A stretch of DNA of 64,000 bases, taken from contig JAFEUB010000912.1 in the NCBI GenBank assembly GCA_024529925.1, forward strand, positions 1,034,501 through 1,098,500. Direction: 5' to 3'. The notes under the pieces were generated by a model, which was not told where the DNA came from, did not search any database, and saw nothing but the letters and a program-made list of their open reading frames with translations. Source of the DNA: Ophthalmolycus amberensis. Its lineage: Eukaryota > Chordata > Actinopteri > Perciformes > Zoarcidae. A program made the position numbers and the translations under genes. Of this stretch, positions 49,815 through 62,200 are shown one piece after another; within the stretch, counting starts at the first letter, position 1, and every line of letters begins with the position of its first letter.

Positions 49815-52354
49815 TCAGTTCATCTGTTCAAAGAATTTGTAGGTCGGGTTTTCATAGCCATGGTTTTGCATTTTGTTGAGCTGTCGTTCTTCTGGTGTCA
49901 GCATGGGGTCGACCTGCTGCGAGACACACAAAAGCTCCAATTATTACACACTAAAGACAAATTCCTGAGCAAGGACCACATCGTCAACTGTGAATAAATT
50001 GTCTATCAAATATGTAATGTAATGTAATGTGCTGTATTAAATGGGAATAGTGGAGCAGGATGACTGCTTCAAAAGGATCTACCTTGGCTTCCAGGCTTGG
50101 GGCACTTCTTCTGTACAGTATTTAATCACCAACTGCCTCTCAATGGAAAGGTTCGGCATTTTGCGAAATATTCTTTTTTGTCTTCTTGCCAAGAGTTATA
50201 CCACTCTGTTTAGTAAGTATGTAGCTGGAGCAAACAGCTGGTTAGTTTAACATAAAAACTGGAAACATGCCTGGCTCTCTCCACATGTAAAAACATCTGG
50301 CACCTCTAAATCTCACGAATAAACACTTTGCCATTTGGACAGAACCAGGCAAGCTGTCTCCCGCTTTTTCCAGTCTTCATGCTAAACTACTCATATTTAC
50401 CGTGTAGATGTGAGAGTGGTATTAATCCTAATATCCACCTCTTGCAAAGAAAGCGAAGAAACATATTTCCAAAAATGTAAAGCTAATCCTTTAACCTAAA
50501 AGATCATACCACTGCTTTTTACATGATTTAGCACAAATAGGTCTTGTAGACTGATCCCCATCTCTCCAAGCAGCCACTGGTTTACATATTTACCACAATA
50601 TGAAATAAATGGAAGCCAATGGATACTCTGAAATCTAAAAACCTTTGGTATACTTTAGACAGCGTTGTCGGCAAAAACGTAATGTACACACAGCTTTTAG
50701 ATGGGGTCCTGACTGCTTTTGGCTTAATTTAAAGGCCTATCTGGGATCGTACCTCTACGATGCCATGACTGATTGTGCCGTATGGCTTCCTGCGCACCAG
50801 CAGCAGGCTGATTACCATCACCATAGCAATCGCCACAGCAACCACAAGCAACCCCACCATGGCGCCACGGTTAAACGTCTCCAAGGCATCGGGTTGCTGT
50901 GGAAAGAAAGAAATGTGCACTTAGACATTAAACAAGGGAGACAAATAGGAACATAGGTCATTTTAATTGTAATTCCTGCTAATTTCTTCAGTAATCTTTC
51001 AACAAAAACATTATAAGGGTTATGTATTATTATGCCCTTACCAGTTCATCTCTCTCGATCTCAGGAGGCTTGTTGACTACCTGCTTGAGTTCCACAGAGG
51101 TGTTGATCTAAGACGACAGGGAATGTGTCAGAAAAAGGGAAATATTGGGACACAGAAACATTGAAAAGTTGAATACATACACATGTATCTATTTGAAGTA
51201 TCACCAGCTTTTTAAATTGGCCAAAAATGATCATCATCTTACCTTTTCCTCATATTCATAAGTAGGGCCTCTTTCAGATGTGGTATAATCATATTCATCA
51301 ACTGCAGGCACTAAGAATGACAGGAATACAAATGGAATAAAACATTTAGCTTGGAGCAACAATAATAAGTACACTGCAATCATTGGAAACAGTAAAAAAA
51401 AAAGCATGCTTCAGTGACACTGAATACCAGCTTACCTTTCTTATTAGACTGCAGTTCTTTAGAGAAAAAAGAGGAGGAAAAGCATCTTTAAAGACAGCAG
51501 CCTGTGAGAAGTTTGTACATGCCACATACACCACTAGGTGTGTATGAGGAGTATGTGATGTATGTACATACCGATGCGGGGAGGATAAGGCCTGTTCTGG
51601 AAGGCTCGCTCCTCTTCCTCCTCATCATCCTTTTCCTCCTCGCTCTCAGCAGGCACAAGCTCCTCAGTAGTGTGGGTCTCGGAGAAGGAGGTGGTCATGA
51701 GCTCACTGATGTCGCCTCTTTCTGCCTTGACCAGCTCCTCTACAGGTGATACAGACAGAAAAAAGTAATCAAGACAGACATGTTACAACATGAATTACGA
51801 CAAAAAACACCACTGAGTTCACACAGAGCGGTCTTCTGGATTTGAAAACAGATCAAAATGTAGTTTAGCTTACGGATATCATTGTGCAGCTCCTCAGCCA
51901 AGGTAGGATCCTTGTAGAGCAGTGCAAGACTCTGGTTCATCCTCTCCTCAATTACATGGAGATGTGTGTACACCTGAAAAATATCAAAATCAAAAAAAAC
52001 ATCAGCTTTTTACATAAGCAAGGGCCAACAGAGCGCGAACGAGCCAGTGTTCTCAACTGGTCTTAGCTGTGAAAAGGAAAGCAGTGAACTGCTTCCTGAA
52101 ATGAAAAAGCCCAGATAGACTTTCTATGGAGTCATGTGTCTGAAGTTTGAAGTCAGCAAAGACTGGCTTTGATCTAAGTTTAATGAAAAGAACATTGGTG
52201 GCTGGTTCACCTTTGTGAGTTCAGGATTTATTAACTAATCTGTGACACATACTAACTCTTCAGCACACAATGTTCTGTTTGTTACATGGTCAGCAAAAAG
52301 GAGTCTTGCATTTCAAAAGCACAGGTGTCTGCGAAAAGCCTCTTGGAAGAGAGT

Positions 52355-52390
<36 letters not shown>

Positions 52391-55300
52391 CACACACACA
52401 CACACACACAGACACACACCTGGAATTTCATCTGCTCAGCCTTCTGGGGGTCGACAGCCACAATATGCTGGTAATGCCTGAGAGTGTGCCTGCGGTCCTT
52501 CTGCTCTGCAGCCATGTATCGCTTCAGAGCTTGCAGCACGCGCTCTGGCTGGAAGACAGAGTTGAAGGGAGGACAGAGTCAGGAAATGCCAGACAGTGAG
52601 ATAAGGGCACCACAGAGAGTGAATCTCAAGCAGATCTTAGACCGACCTGAGGGGGATCAGACTGCACGGCAGTGAGGTAGTTCTCCAGGGCCAGGCGGCG
52701 GTTGTTGTTAAGTATGGCCTCCACTCTGGCAAGATGTGTCTCGACCAGCCTCTGCCTCTCTCCAGCGACCTGTTCCTCCAGCGTTTGCAGCACAGACTGG
52801 AAGTGCTGGTAGCAGAAAGATGAGCGAGTAGATGCAAGCATGAGTAAAGCTAGAGCTACATGGCCACAGGATACGTTAAACTATGGAATAAAGCAAGTGA
52901 ACACACCTCATTCAGGGCCTGTCGCTCTGACTTTGGCAGATTCTTCGACTGGTTGTCTGCCTCTGCCCATTCCTTCATGATCTGGGGAATTGAAGAGACG
53001 CAATCTCGGTTTATTTCTAGAAAAGTATCACATACACTATAGTTATGAAATAGGGTACAACCTGCATAAATAGCACACTGACAGAGGCCCGCAACATAAT
53101 ATGAATTTGTCTGTAGCTTTTGTTTCGCAATAGAATGTGTTGAAGTCACATTACATAAATGACCTGTTGACTGGTACACATGTTAATGCGATGTCACTGA
53201 TCTTCATTCGCAGTTTCACAAGGTTTGGTTTGAAAAACTTGGATGTCTGGCTTAAAAAGAATAGTTCGACACTTTGAGAAATACAGTTATTCACTGTCTT
53301 GCTGAGAGTTAGATTGATACCACTCTCTCTCATACAACTCATAAGATATAGCATGTTACATATCTATAACATCTGTTGAATTCACACAAAATGTGAAGTC
53401 TCTTTGCTGGGCAAAATGACTTCCCCGTAGCGACAAGACAAGACAACAATGTTTTCAAACGACATATTTTATCGCCTAAAAAGAATGAAAGCAGTTACAA
53501 GGAATTTGGGAGTAAAAATAAAACCATGACGCAGACATCAATGTCTGACTTACTACGTTATCCTATTTGACATAGAAGGGTAGCCATGAAAGAACAGTTA
53601 GCACACCGGAACTGTGCATCTGTAAAGACAAGTGCTTATCTAAACTGTTGAGCTAGATGTGCTCAGCTGCACTGATGAAAGACGGAATTTGTGGTAAAAC
53701 CACAAATCAAATCGACAATCTTGAAGTTGTACAGCTGCTGTCCTAAAATTGTGAGCATCTGTGCGTGTGTAAGATACACACATGTAAACACACATAGTAC
53801 GATGAGCAGTGAGATAAACTCTTAACTTCCATCATGTGCAGTATGAAACTCTACCTCCACCACAACCACTGCAAAGAATATTTATAGTTTATTGATAATA
53901 ACTTTTAACTAATGTCAATAAATGGTTACTATTTCTTGTCCTTTGCTACATTTAAATCATATTATATTAATATGATATGGAGGTTTAGTATCCATGGGAA
54001 TATACGTACACTGTCCACTGTCCATACTATATATTTTAGGTCATAACGCCCAGCTCTTTTTAAAGGATGTGAAATGTCTGTTATCCTTCTCAGTATCTGC
54101 TTCCCTGAATGCATTTAATACATGTCATTCTGAGAATTAGATTCGAAAATGAGAGCGACGGAACAGTGAGTCTCAGTGCGACCTGCCAGCCAACAAACTA
54201 TTAGCCTGGTCTCAGCCCTGTGAAAGTCACCTCATTGATGCGCTTCATTCTGCGCTCCTCCAGGTCGGTTTTGGCACGCAGGAAGTTGGCGTGCTCAGTG
54301 TCATCCACTGGCTTCTCAAAATAAACATCAACGCCATCTGTGGGCCGCGGTGTAGTCACTAGATGGGAGGGACAGAAAACAGAGGTTATTACTGTCACGC
54401 AGACTGCAAGAGCCAGAAAGCAATTATCCGGTAATCAAAAGCCCTGGTCCCAATGTGACAGTGTGTTCACTGAGATTATAGCAAGAGGGAGCGAAGGCAA
54501 TTTCACACTACAATTTGAGACAAGCAACAACAGGAAACTACATCTGCTTTTTCTGAATTTTAACTGACGATAATAATATTTTGTATTACCCCAGCAGAGG
54601 ACCAGGGAAATAAACATCCCTTTGTGCAACACACACAATTACACGTTACAATGGCTTTTCTGGCTTTCAACCAATCCTAAATGTTGGAGAATTTTTTTTT
54701 AAAAGATTCTTGAAAAAGTGATGAAATCATTAAAAATAATTCATAATATTTTTGTGATGAAGGAAATTGGCATTTGCTTTGAGAATTTTAAATTTGAAAG
54801 TTGCTGGGAGGCCTGGAAACAAATTCCACTTGTTTTAATTGAAATAAATGTTATGTTGTAATAAAAGTTAAAGGTAAAGAAAAACTGGATGAGTAAATAT
54901 CAAAATGTTAATGCAGAAGTGTTAAACGTATTAAGTTAGTATATATACTTTCTGATTTTAACAGAAAGTAGCATTAGGGTTAATAAACCTCTGACAACCC
55001 CAGAACATGCCCGACTCAAAACCGACTGGCTGTGGCTTTTCTTTCTCTCTCTTCATGTGCATAGTGGTCAACTTCTCCATTTACTGTGCACACTAGCATG
55101 AGCCCTGCTGAGCCCTGGAGGTTGCTGTGGGTGTAGAAGTGTTTTATTTATCAGATCTACATGACACACATGATGACATGTCGTGAGGTCAGTGGTCAGT
55201 ATATAGACTGATGAGAGGCTAAACTGAAAATGAATAAAGAAGTGAATACAGCCCCCATGTATTGTTAGATAGAGACACTTTGGCATGCATACACCACATG

Positions 55301-58300
55301 CATGCATGCATGAGTATGGCCATATGTTTTGGACGAAACAACTGGGCACTACTAAACTATCACTGCAGGCCAAGACTTTTTACAAACAATGAAAGGACAA
55401 AGCAAACAAATTAGGGACACTCACAGCTGTCGCCCTTCATCAGAGGTGCAGAGGTGGTGGGTTTGTGGCTTTTCTCGTAGAAGAATGAGTCCAGATAGTC
55501 TGATGTCTGGTAGGGACCTGAGTCAATGGGGTATTCATACTCCTCTGGATCTTTCACAGCTATTACCTCCTCTTCCTCCTCTTCGTCAACTTCCTCTTCC
55601 TCCTCCTCCTCCTCCACCACTTCATCATCCTCCTCCTCTTCCATATCGGCCTCGTCCACATCTGTGTCAGGAGACGGGCTCGGCGTGGGGACTGTCACTT
55701 TGGTGCTGTGGAGAAGTGGATAGTCATTACTCTGATGACCATTACCACACAATCTCTCATCCTTTCACAACTCTGAGTTGCCAAGCTGAATCATCTTACA
55801 CAGAGTTGAGTTTTCCACTGGTGTGAGATGAGAGTGTCTGAGGAGCAGCAGGGACATCTCTTTCCTCCGTCTCTCCTTTACCGCTGGAAGTCCCTCGGCC
55901 TGGGCAGCACACATACTCGACCCCCCGGAAATGGTCTCCACATGGCAACAGCATCCCGTAGCTATGGAGCTCCAAATTGTCTGCAGTGCATTCCTTAAAT
56001 ACGCAAAGTTTGAAAACACAATGTATGAGGTTGGAATATAATGATGATAAAAGTTAACGATACAGAATTCTGAGTTTCATTTTTGAAAATATAACAAGTT
56101 GAGAGGAGGTGATATGAGGGAGTATTACAGCTTGAACTTTGCCACCATTCTCCTCTTTAAAAAAAACACCTCAAGTAGGTGTACTGATAAAGTGTGACGT
56201 GATACACAACACACAACTGTGCCAACTTGTCTAGTCTAGTCTGCTATTGCTGTTAGGGTTGGCTGCAGAGGAGGTTTGTTATCGGCACTGGAAAGTTCAT
56301 TGTGTACTTGAAATTGCCCCAGTGGAAAATCTCCTTCATGCTTTAACAGGGCTTGAAAACGTATATTTTCCAAATTCATCTAGGTCTTCATTCCACAATT
56401 TTAAACATCTAAAAATGTCACATCTGCCAACTGTTTATCTACCCTCCTCACCTCCTTAGCGATGTTGTGCCAGTACACGTAACTCTCGCATGCATCCATC
56501 TCCTCCTGGTGGAGGAAACGGCATCGGTCGGGCACCAGCAGGGCCTCGCTCACATACTCGCCCTCTACAGTAGGATTGAAGAAAGGTTTCGGTCAGTGTA
56601 AGACGATTTCAAGCAGTGGGAGTATTTTATAGTGTGCTTTAAAAGGACAGAAAGAGAGAATACGAATGAACCCAAGAGAAGACAGACTGGAGCTCCAGTA
56701 GCAAGTCCATGAAGTAAATATAAAACATGGTATTATAAAGAATATGAATGTAGATGTCTACTTTGTTTAATACAATAAACCATATAGAAATGAAAAATAG
56801 GTTTTATAGTCTATGCATTCTATTCAAAACGTGTTCTTCACATGGCACGAGTATGACATGCTGGTCTTTCGGGCTCACACATGAAGGGAAATGTTCACTG
56901 ACACAACAGGCAGCACAGTAGAAATCAAACAAACTAGAGCCAGTTCTACCGTGCTGTTCATAAGAATCTAAGGTGACTCACTGTTCATTACTCACTCATT
57001 CACTCACTCATCCATTGTTAGCCTATCTGCCCCTCTAGTGGCTGACAGCAGACATGGCCTCTCTGCAATAATGTTGAACTGCACATCCTGCTTTGTGTCA
57101 CTAGTGTTGTAATAGTAAGACAATCATTAAGCTCTGGCACTGGGGGAGATGCAAACGGATTTTGATTTAAATCAACGTTAAGTCATATGTGATACTAAAA
57201 GTATGCTTATCTTGTTGGCTTTCACATTAGTTGCATTGACAGGATCAAATTCATGTATTTTTTTCTGATTTGACAATGAATCATGTTTTGTGTCGCTCTT
57301 TATTGTATTCCACATACTGCATGTTGTTGTATTGTGGGTCCCATTGAGACATGATGCGTCAGATCTTGTAGTGTATTGAGACTGTGTTGTGTTTTTGAGG
57401 AATCCCCTACATCTGAAAAGGATGTGTTGTTAACCCCAAATATTTCAAAAGTAAATGTGTGGCCTGGCCTATCCTATCTTGTGCTCAAGACCTTGGGAAA
57501 TACGCTCATTGGCTTTCTTATCCAGAGTCAGATAAGAAGATCAATATCACTAAATAATAGAAATGTGACGGGTTACTATTTGTTTAATTTTTTTACAAAT
57601 ACCGTTATTTAAAGATGGCGATTTGTCATATTTACATTTGGATTATGTTATCTTTGGACGGAGCCAGGCTAGCTTGTTCCAGTCTTTATGCTAAGCTAAC
57701 CAGCTGTATTCATATTAAAAAGACAGATCTGACTCTCCGCAAGAAAGCAAATCTGCCTTTTTCCCCAAATGTTCAATATGGGTGTCCTGTTGGTCTTAAT
57801 AACACATAATGTTCCTGGTTTGAATTTGGTTGTAGGCCTTTGTTAATTTTTTTTAATAAAAAATGATGATACAGATGGCATGACCTCAAGCACACAGTCA
57901 GTCGTGAAATATAAAGGAGGACATTTAATCCTATATATTCTTTGTAGTGTAATTATCCAATGGCAGTGCGGTGTTGTTCTTACCTAGACAGCGGTAGGGC
58001 AGGACTATGAAGGGGTGTGTCTGGCAGTGGCCCCAACCTTTCTTACACCAGGCGGGGATGGTGACAGGTCTTTTTGACTCCTCTATATGGGAGATTGGAA
58101 GTGCTGGGTACATCTGGATGTACAGGTACATGCAGAGACAACATGAGACAGAAACAGATAGATGGATGGACAGAACAGACGGTTTGAAGACAAGAGGAGC
58201 AGTGGAGGGAAAATCGGTTAGAGAACAGGTTTGGGAATTGGTTGGGAGGGGTAGAATAAAAGTAGCAGGATCCGGGGAGGAGAAGAGGAAGAGCACAGTC

Positions 58301-59264
58301 AGTGGGAAGAAGACTAACAAGGGAGGGAGTCATGCAACATATTCTCGAACTTTGTCTGAAGCCACCATACACATATATTCACTGAACATTTCAGTAAATA
58401 TCTTGTCTTTCATTATGTCCAATTTAGCATGTGACTACTTCCACTTAAAATTGGGCACAATATATCAAACTCATAATGAGCTTGAATCGTCTGAATGCGC
58501 ACACAAATGCTTTCATAACAAATGTCATGGAAAACAGGGAGGCTTTTGTGTAAAAGCCACCACAGATGCACAATGTGTCTGCTAATCGCATTACAGTCCA
58601 TTCAGGTTCGTGGCTGCTGCTCTCTGTTGCAGCAGCGCCTTTTCTGACCTCCAGATGGCGCTTGGTTGCCTTTACTGTGGCACTTCAAATACATATTTCT
58701 GAAGGAGGAGTTTGCAGAGAGTATGTTTACCATTGATTACCCCGACAGTAGATGTTAAAGAGTACACATATCAGGTAACAAGATGAGGAAAAGTAGATGG
58801 TGCTACAAATGAAATATTGCAATATTCCAACAGGCTACCATCACTTCACTATATATAGTTAAATATATAGATTTATAGGACAGGTGTTAGACAAACCGAA
58901 TTAGAGAATAAGAATACATCGTTTTACTTGAAGTCTTCTACAGTGTTGATTTCATGCTGCATTCTTTCAGAACCAGCTCTTTGCCACTAAGGGAGATCTG
59001 CTGTTGGACGTATTTAATCCGGGCTGGTGTTCTTTACAGTTGTACAAGTTTATGTTGTTTCCCTTGCAAGGTTCAGGACCCTACCTCCTGACAGTAGGAA
59101 AGGATTTGTCCGGGCTCTTTGGAGCAGCCTTGGTGGCCCTGAGGATCCGGCTCCCACTGGCCAGTCTGTAGGTTCAAGTGCAGGAGCTGACGGCCGCAGT
59201 ACATGGCAATCTGCGGCTCTGCCACCTGGATGCTCGGCCCGTTCACCTCGGTCATGACCAGAGC
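49815..59264 (-). CDS. aplp1: Amyloid-beta precursor-like protein 1, 5' partial
   Basis: A type I membrane protein of the APP family, involved in neuronal adhesion and processed by secretases. Exons in transcript order: 59264-59085, 58113-57984, 56564-56452, 55993-55800, 55705-55425, 54358-54231, 52981-52907, 52805-52647, 52548-52420, 51973-51874, 51739-51572, 51456-51436, 51310-51243, 51107-51042, 50896-50753, 49913-49815. They join in phase to 684 residues. E1 growth-factor-like part has PQIAMYCGRQ and LSYCQEMYP. The copper-binding part has PYRCLEGEYVSEALLVPDRC and HSYGMLLPCGDHFRGVEYVC. An acidic Glu/Asp tract follows, with no Kunitz domain. E2 has GVDVYF, ADNQSKNLPKSERQALNE and RRHTLRHYQH. 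Membrane segment VGLLVVAVAIAMVMVISLLL, then RRKPYG and tail GYENPTYKFFEQMN. RPTDGVDVYF and RHTLRHYQH mark APLP1 rather than APLP2. The signal-peptide exon lies outside or was not recognised. Confidence 0.95.
49914..50752 (-). other. aplp1: aplp1 last intron with an inserted repeat
   Basis: Non-coding, and mostly occupied by the MITE-like repeat at 50145-50494. Confidence 0.85.
50145..50494. repeat. MITE-like teleost repeat with long inverted ends
   Basis: The start (AAAGGTTCGGCATTTTGCGAA, then CTTGCCAAGAGTTATACCAC) is the imperfect inverse of the end (CTCTTGCAAAGAAAGC, then CCAAAAATGTAAAG, CCTTTAA). The core has GTTAGTTTAACATAAAAACTGG and CAGTCTTCATGCTAAACTAC. About 350 bp, non-coding. Related fragments are in two other aplp1 introns. 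Confidence 0.7.
52359..52419. repeat. (CA)n microsatellite abutting an aplp1 splice donor
   Basis: About 60 bp of CA repeat with small interruptions. On the aplp1 sense strand it is (TG)n starting at the first intron base after exon 52548-52420. Confidence 0.95.
52982..54230 (-). other. aplp1: aplp1 intron with repeat fragment
   Basis: Non-coding. About 53252-53345 (AATAGTTCGACACTTTGAG, then CTTGCTGAGAGTTAGATTGAT and ACCACTCTC) is one arm of the same MITE-like family as 50145-50494. A perfect hairpin lies at 53687-53707. Confidence 0.75.
53252..53345. repeat. Partial copy of the MITE-like teleost repeat
   Basis: Matches the left arm of the element at 50145-50494; the other arm was not found nearby. 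Confidence 0.6.
54359..55424 (-). other. aplp1: aplp1 intron where APP/APLP2 carry the Kunitz exon
   Basis: Lies between the acidic-domain exon and the E2 exon. No Kunitz inhibitor exon is seen, as expected for APLP1. Confidence 0.8.
55994..57983 (-). other. aplp1: aplp1 introns between E1 exons
   Basis: Two introns (55994-56451 and 56565-57983) flank exon 56564-56452. They are non-coding apart from a repeat arm near 57650-57790. Confidence 0.8.
57650..57790. repeat. Partial copy of the MITE-like teleost repeat
   Basis: Contains TTTGGACGGAGCCAGGCTAGC, TTCCAGTCTTTATGCTAAGC and CGCAAGAAAGCAAATCTGCC, the right arm of the family seen at 50145-50494. Confidence 0.65.
58114..59084 (-). other. aplp1: aplp1 intron 2
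   Basis: Non-coding. The long open frame on the + strand around 58007-58585 has no family resemblance and overlaps a real exon on the other strand. Confidence 0.8.
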
Positions 59265-62200
59265 CTAGAGAGCATAGGGGGGAGGGAGGGAGGGGGTGAG
59301 GGGGTGTTTGGGAGAGGCAGAGAGAGAGAAAAGAGAGATGAGAAGGAGTCGATACAAACACGGTGGCAGATTATATTGTGTTTGAAGCTGATCCATGGTG
59401 GGTAGACCACAGATTCCTAAATGCACTCCAGCACTATCCAACATTAGACCAAGAGTGTAAGCCAGGGTGCAAGACTGAGTGATTGAGTGAGTGTAAGATC
59501 GAAACAGAGAGGCGAGAATGTAGAGAAAGGAAGGAGTAGCTAATGCATGGGGAGAATTGAGTGCACCCTGCAAGCTTAAAGTCAATATTGGAAAACCTAA
59601 ATATTCAGGTAAGATCCATAGAAGACTCACTGTTGAAAAAACTGCAAAGTGAATGACAAGACGAGGCCATAAAAGACCCGAGTGATCGACTGGTGACCTG
59701 TGCTCCCTGTTAGCTGACAGCTGTGACAGCTGAGTAAAGAAGGAATGGACGGTGGATGAAAAGGAAGGTGTATAGTAAAATTATACAAGACAATGTAAAA
59801 GATTGCCCCCCTCCTTCCCCTCCTCCAGCAGCATTCTAGGATGCTGTTATTGATCGAGGGATATGTTGACTCTGCCTGGGGGAGGGCCCAGGGGACCCTG
59901 CATAAAGGAAGAAACGCAGCAGCTAGGGCTGGGAGTCAGGTGTTAATACAAGCTCATTGACCGATGGGCCACTTCACTACATTAACACACAGCACAGAGA
60001 CAGAGAGAGTCCAGGGAGGAATAAAGGAGGGGAAGGGTTAGGAGAAAGATACACTCTATAAACAGCACAAACAAGAACTTCATCTGCCTTAACAGACAAA
60101 ACATGTTTTTCAGAAAATGTGACAGCAGCAAGCCCTCAAGAATCATGAAATATCCATGAATCATGGTTCCCTGGATGTCTGAGTCATCTCTTGAGCATAA
60201 ATGCGTTGTTTACCAAACACATGCACAGAGTCTTCTGCAGGTGACTTAGCTCAAGTAAAAGATGTGGTTCCTCAGTGCATCTTTTGACTGTAACTACATG
60301 TGATAATGTTTACTGTCCAACCCCTGAAACTCCTCAAAAGGCATCCTGTGCCGCAGAGCCTATGTATAGCTCATATCCTTTCATCAGCGCTGACAGACAG
60401 AGAGAGACCTACTGATGACAGACAAGATGAGCAACCCTGAGCCAATTAGAAGGAAGTTGCCCAAAGGGAAGAAACAGAGGAGATAAAATATGAGAGAGTG
60501 ACACCTGATCAAAGGGAAGCCCTGCTTTGGCCGACCGGAGCTCAAGTGTTTGAAGTCCTAATTCAAATTCACACAGAATTAAATAAATATATAAAACCCT
60601 TTGAGTAAATGTACAATAAATATGAAAGGCCCTCAGCAGTCTATGCATTATAATTATGCTAAGAGGAGTTTGTGTTTCTGCATGTCCTAGCAGATTTCTT
60701 ACAAATTACGGATCTACTTTTCATTACTGCTGACCATTTCCCAAGAGTGTAGAGTGTTTCAGATTTATGAATGCATTTTTATACCTTATAGGCCACATAT
60801 CCCCCCCCCCCCAATTAATTTGAATATTGTTTGAATATAAATTAATAGATGCTTCCAAAGTAGCTTGAGACAGTCAACATGCTACAGGATAGATTAACTC
60901 TTTGACTATTTTTTTAAAAAGCTATCAAATTGACCATCTCCTTTTCTTTTTGAGAATATTTTCCTATTGTTTGCCTTACGGGTTTTTTCACAATATTGTC
61001 GCAAGTGCTGACAACTTCACTGTGATAGAGTACCCATCTCAGGCAAGTTTCAAGTCCCTGCAAGTTAATGATCCCCCAGAGTTAAATGAATGACAACAAT
61101 GGCTGCTTTAAGGCATGGAAAACATATTTATCTAAAATAACTATAGTGTGCTTTGGCGACATTGCTGATCTATTATTTGTAGTAAGTTCACAGACAATTC
61201 ATGTTTAAATGTAAGTCTTATTTCAAGTTTCACACTATCAAATGTTCTATTCTAGAGAACTGAATGACAAGTGTGAGCTATTGATAGTGCTGAATTGAAG
61301 CTTTTTATTGGTTAAGAGTATCGTTGGAGGGGCACAAGACAACACTGCTGAAGCTGCTGAAACAGTCCGTCTAGTGTAGCTGCTGAGCTAACGTCTAAAT
61401 AAACACATCTCTCTTTGACTCGGGGAAGGTCAGTGCCACAAAGAAAAAAAAATACTTCCGGATATTTGAGAAGATAACCTGGCAGCTCCCCCTGGTCCAG
61501 CTCCCTCATTCTGCCTGCTCTCCACTACTGCACTCGCAGAAAATCAATGCTGAGCAACTGCAACTGTATCGCCACGTTCCCCCAAATCAATAGCAGTCCA
61601 TCAGGAGCCTGAGGCTCTGACCTCCAGCACGGCAGGGCCGCACACCCAGCCTCCAGCCCGATGGGACCAGATTAGCTCTCCCTCTTGTGATAACCCCTGA
61701 TAAGAAATACTGTTTTAAGATGTACACGTCACTCCTCCTCCACATGCTGGTCTTCACTACACACAGCGTCAGGATCACATAAACACCACTCAGGGGCTGA
61801 CGTCACATATACCCACTCTGTTCTGCTGCGTGAATGCCACACGGTGCCTTTGTAGGCGTTTCATGGTATTCTCACAGCAATAACAGGAGCATGCGTCAGT
61901 CCTTTTTATTCTGACCCCCAAAATGGTTTGAATACTTTTAAGGAAGCATCAGTTACAGGACAGAATCTTTTTTGCTTTATTTATCTTTAGTGGCTAAGAA
62001 AAAGAAACACTGACTTGGGAAATAAGTAAAGTAAACACAAAGACGTCTGGGAAACATCTGGCAAGACTGTGCTTGAACCCCTGCATGACGACAGAAGCTT
62101 GATTTCATTCCAGTGAATGTTGTTGACTGTGATTGTTCATACTGTTTTCATTGATTGTGTTTAGTCATACTGAACCTTGGTTACTGTATTACACTAAAAT

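Noticed and set aside
52242..52599. His/Thr-repeat frames on the + strand and Val/Cys-repeat frame on the - strand
   Set aside because: They are translations of the CA microsatellite.
55526..55723. + strand serine-rich frame
   Set aside because: It is the antisense of the aplp1 Glu/Asp-rich exon.
58007..58585. 192-codon + strand open frame
   Set aside because: It overlaps an aplp1 exon on the other strand and has no recognisable protein features.
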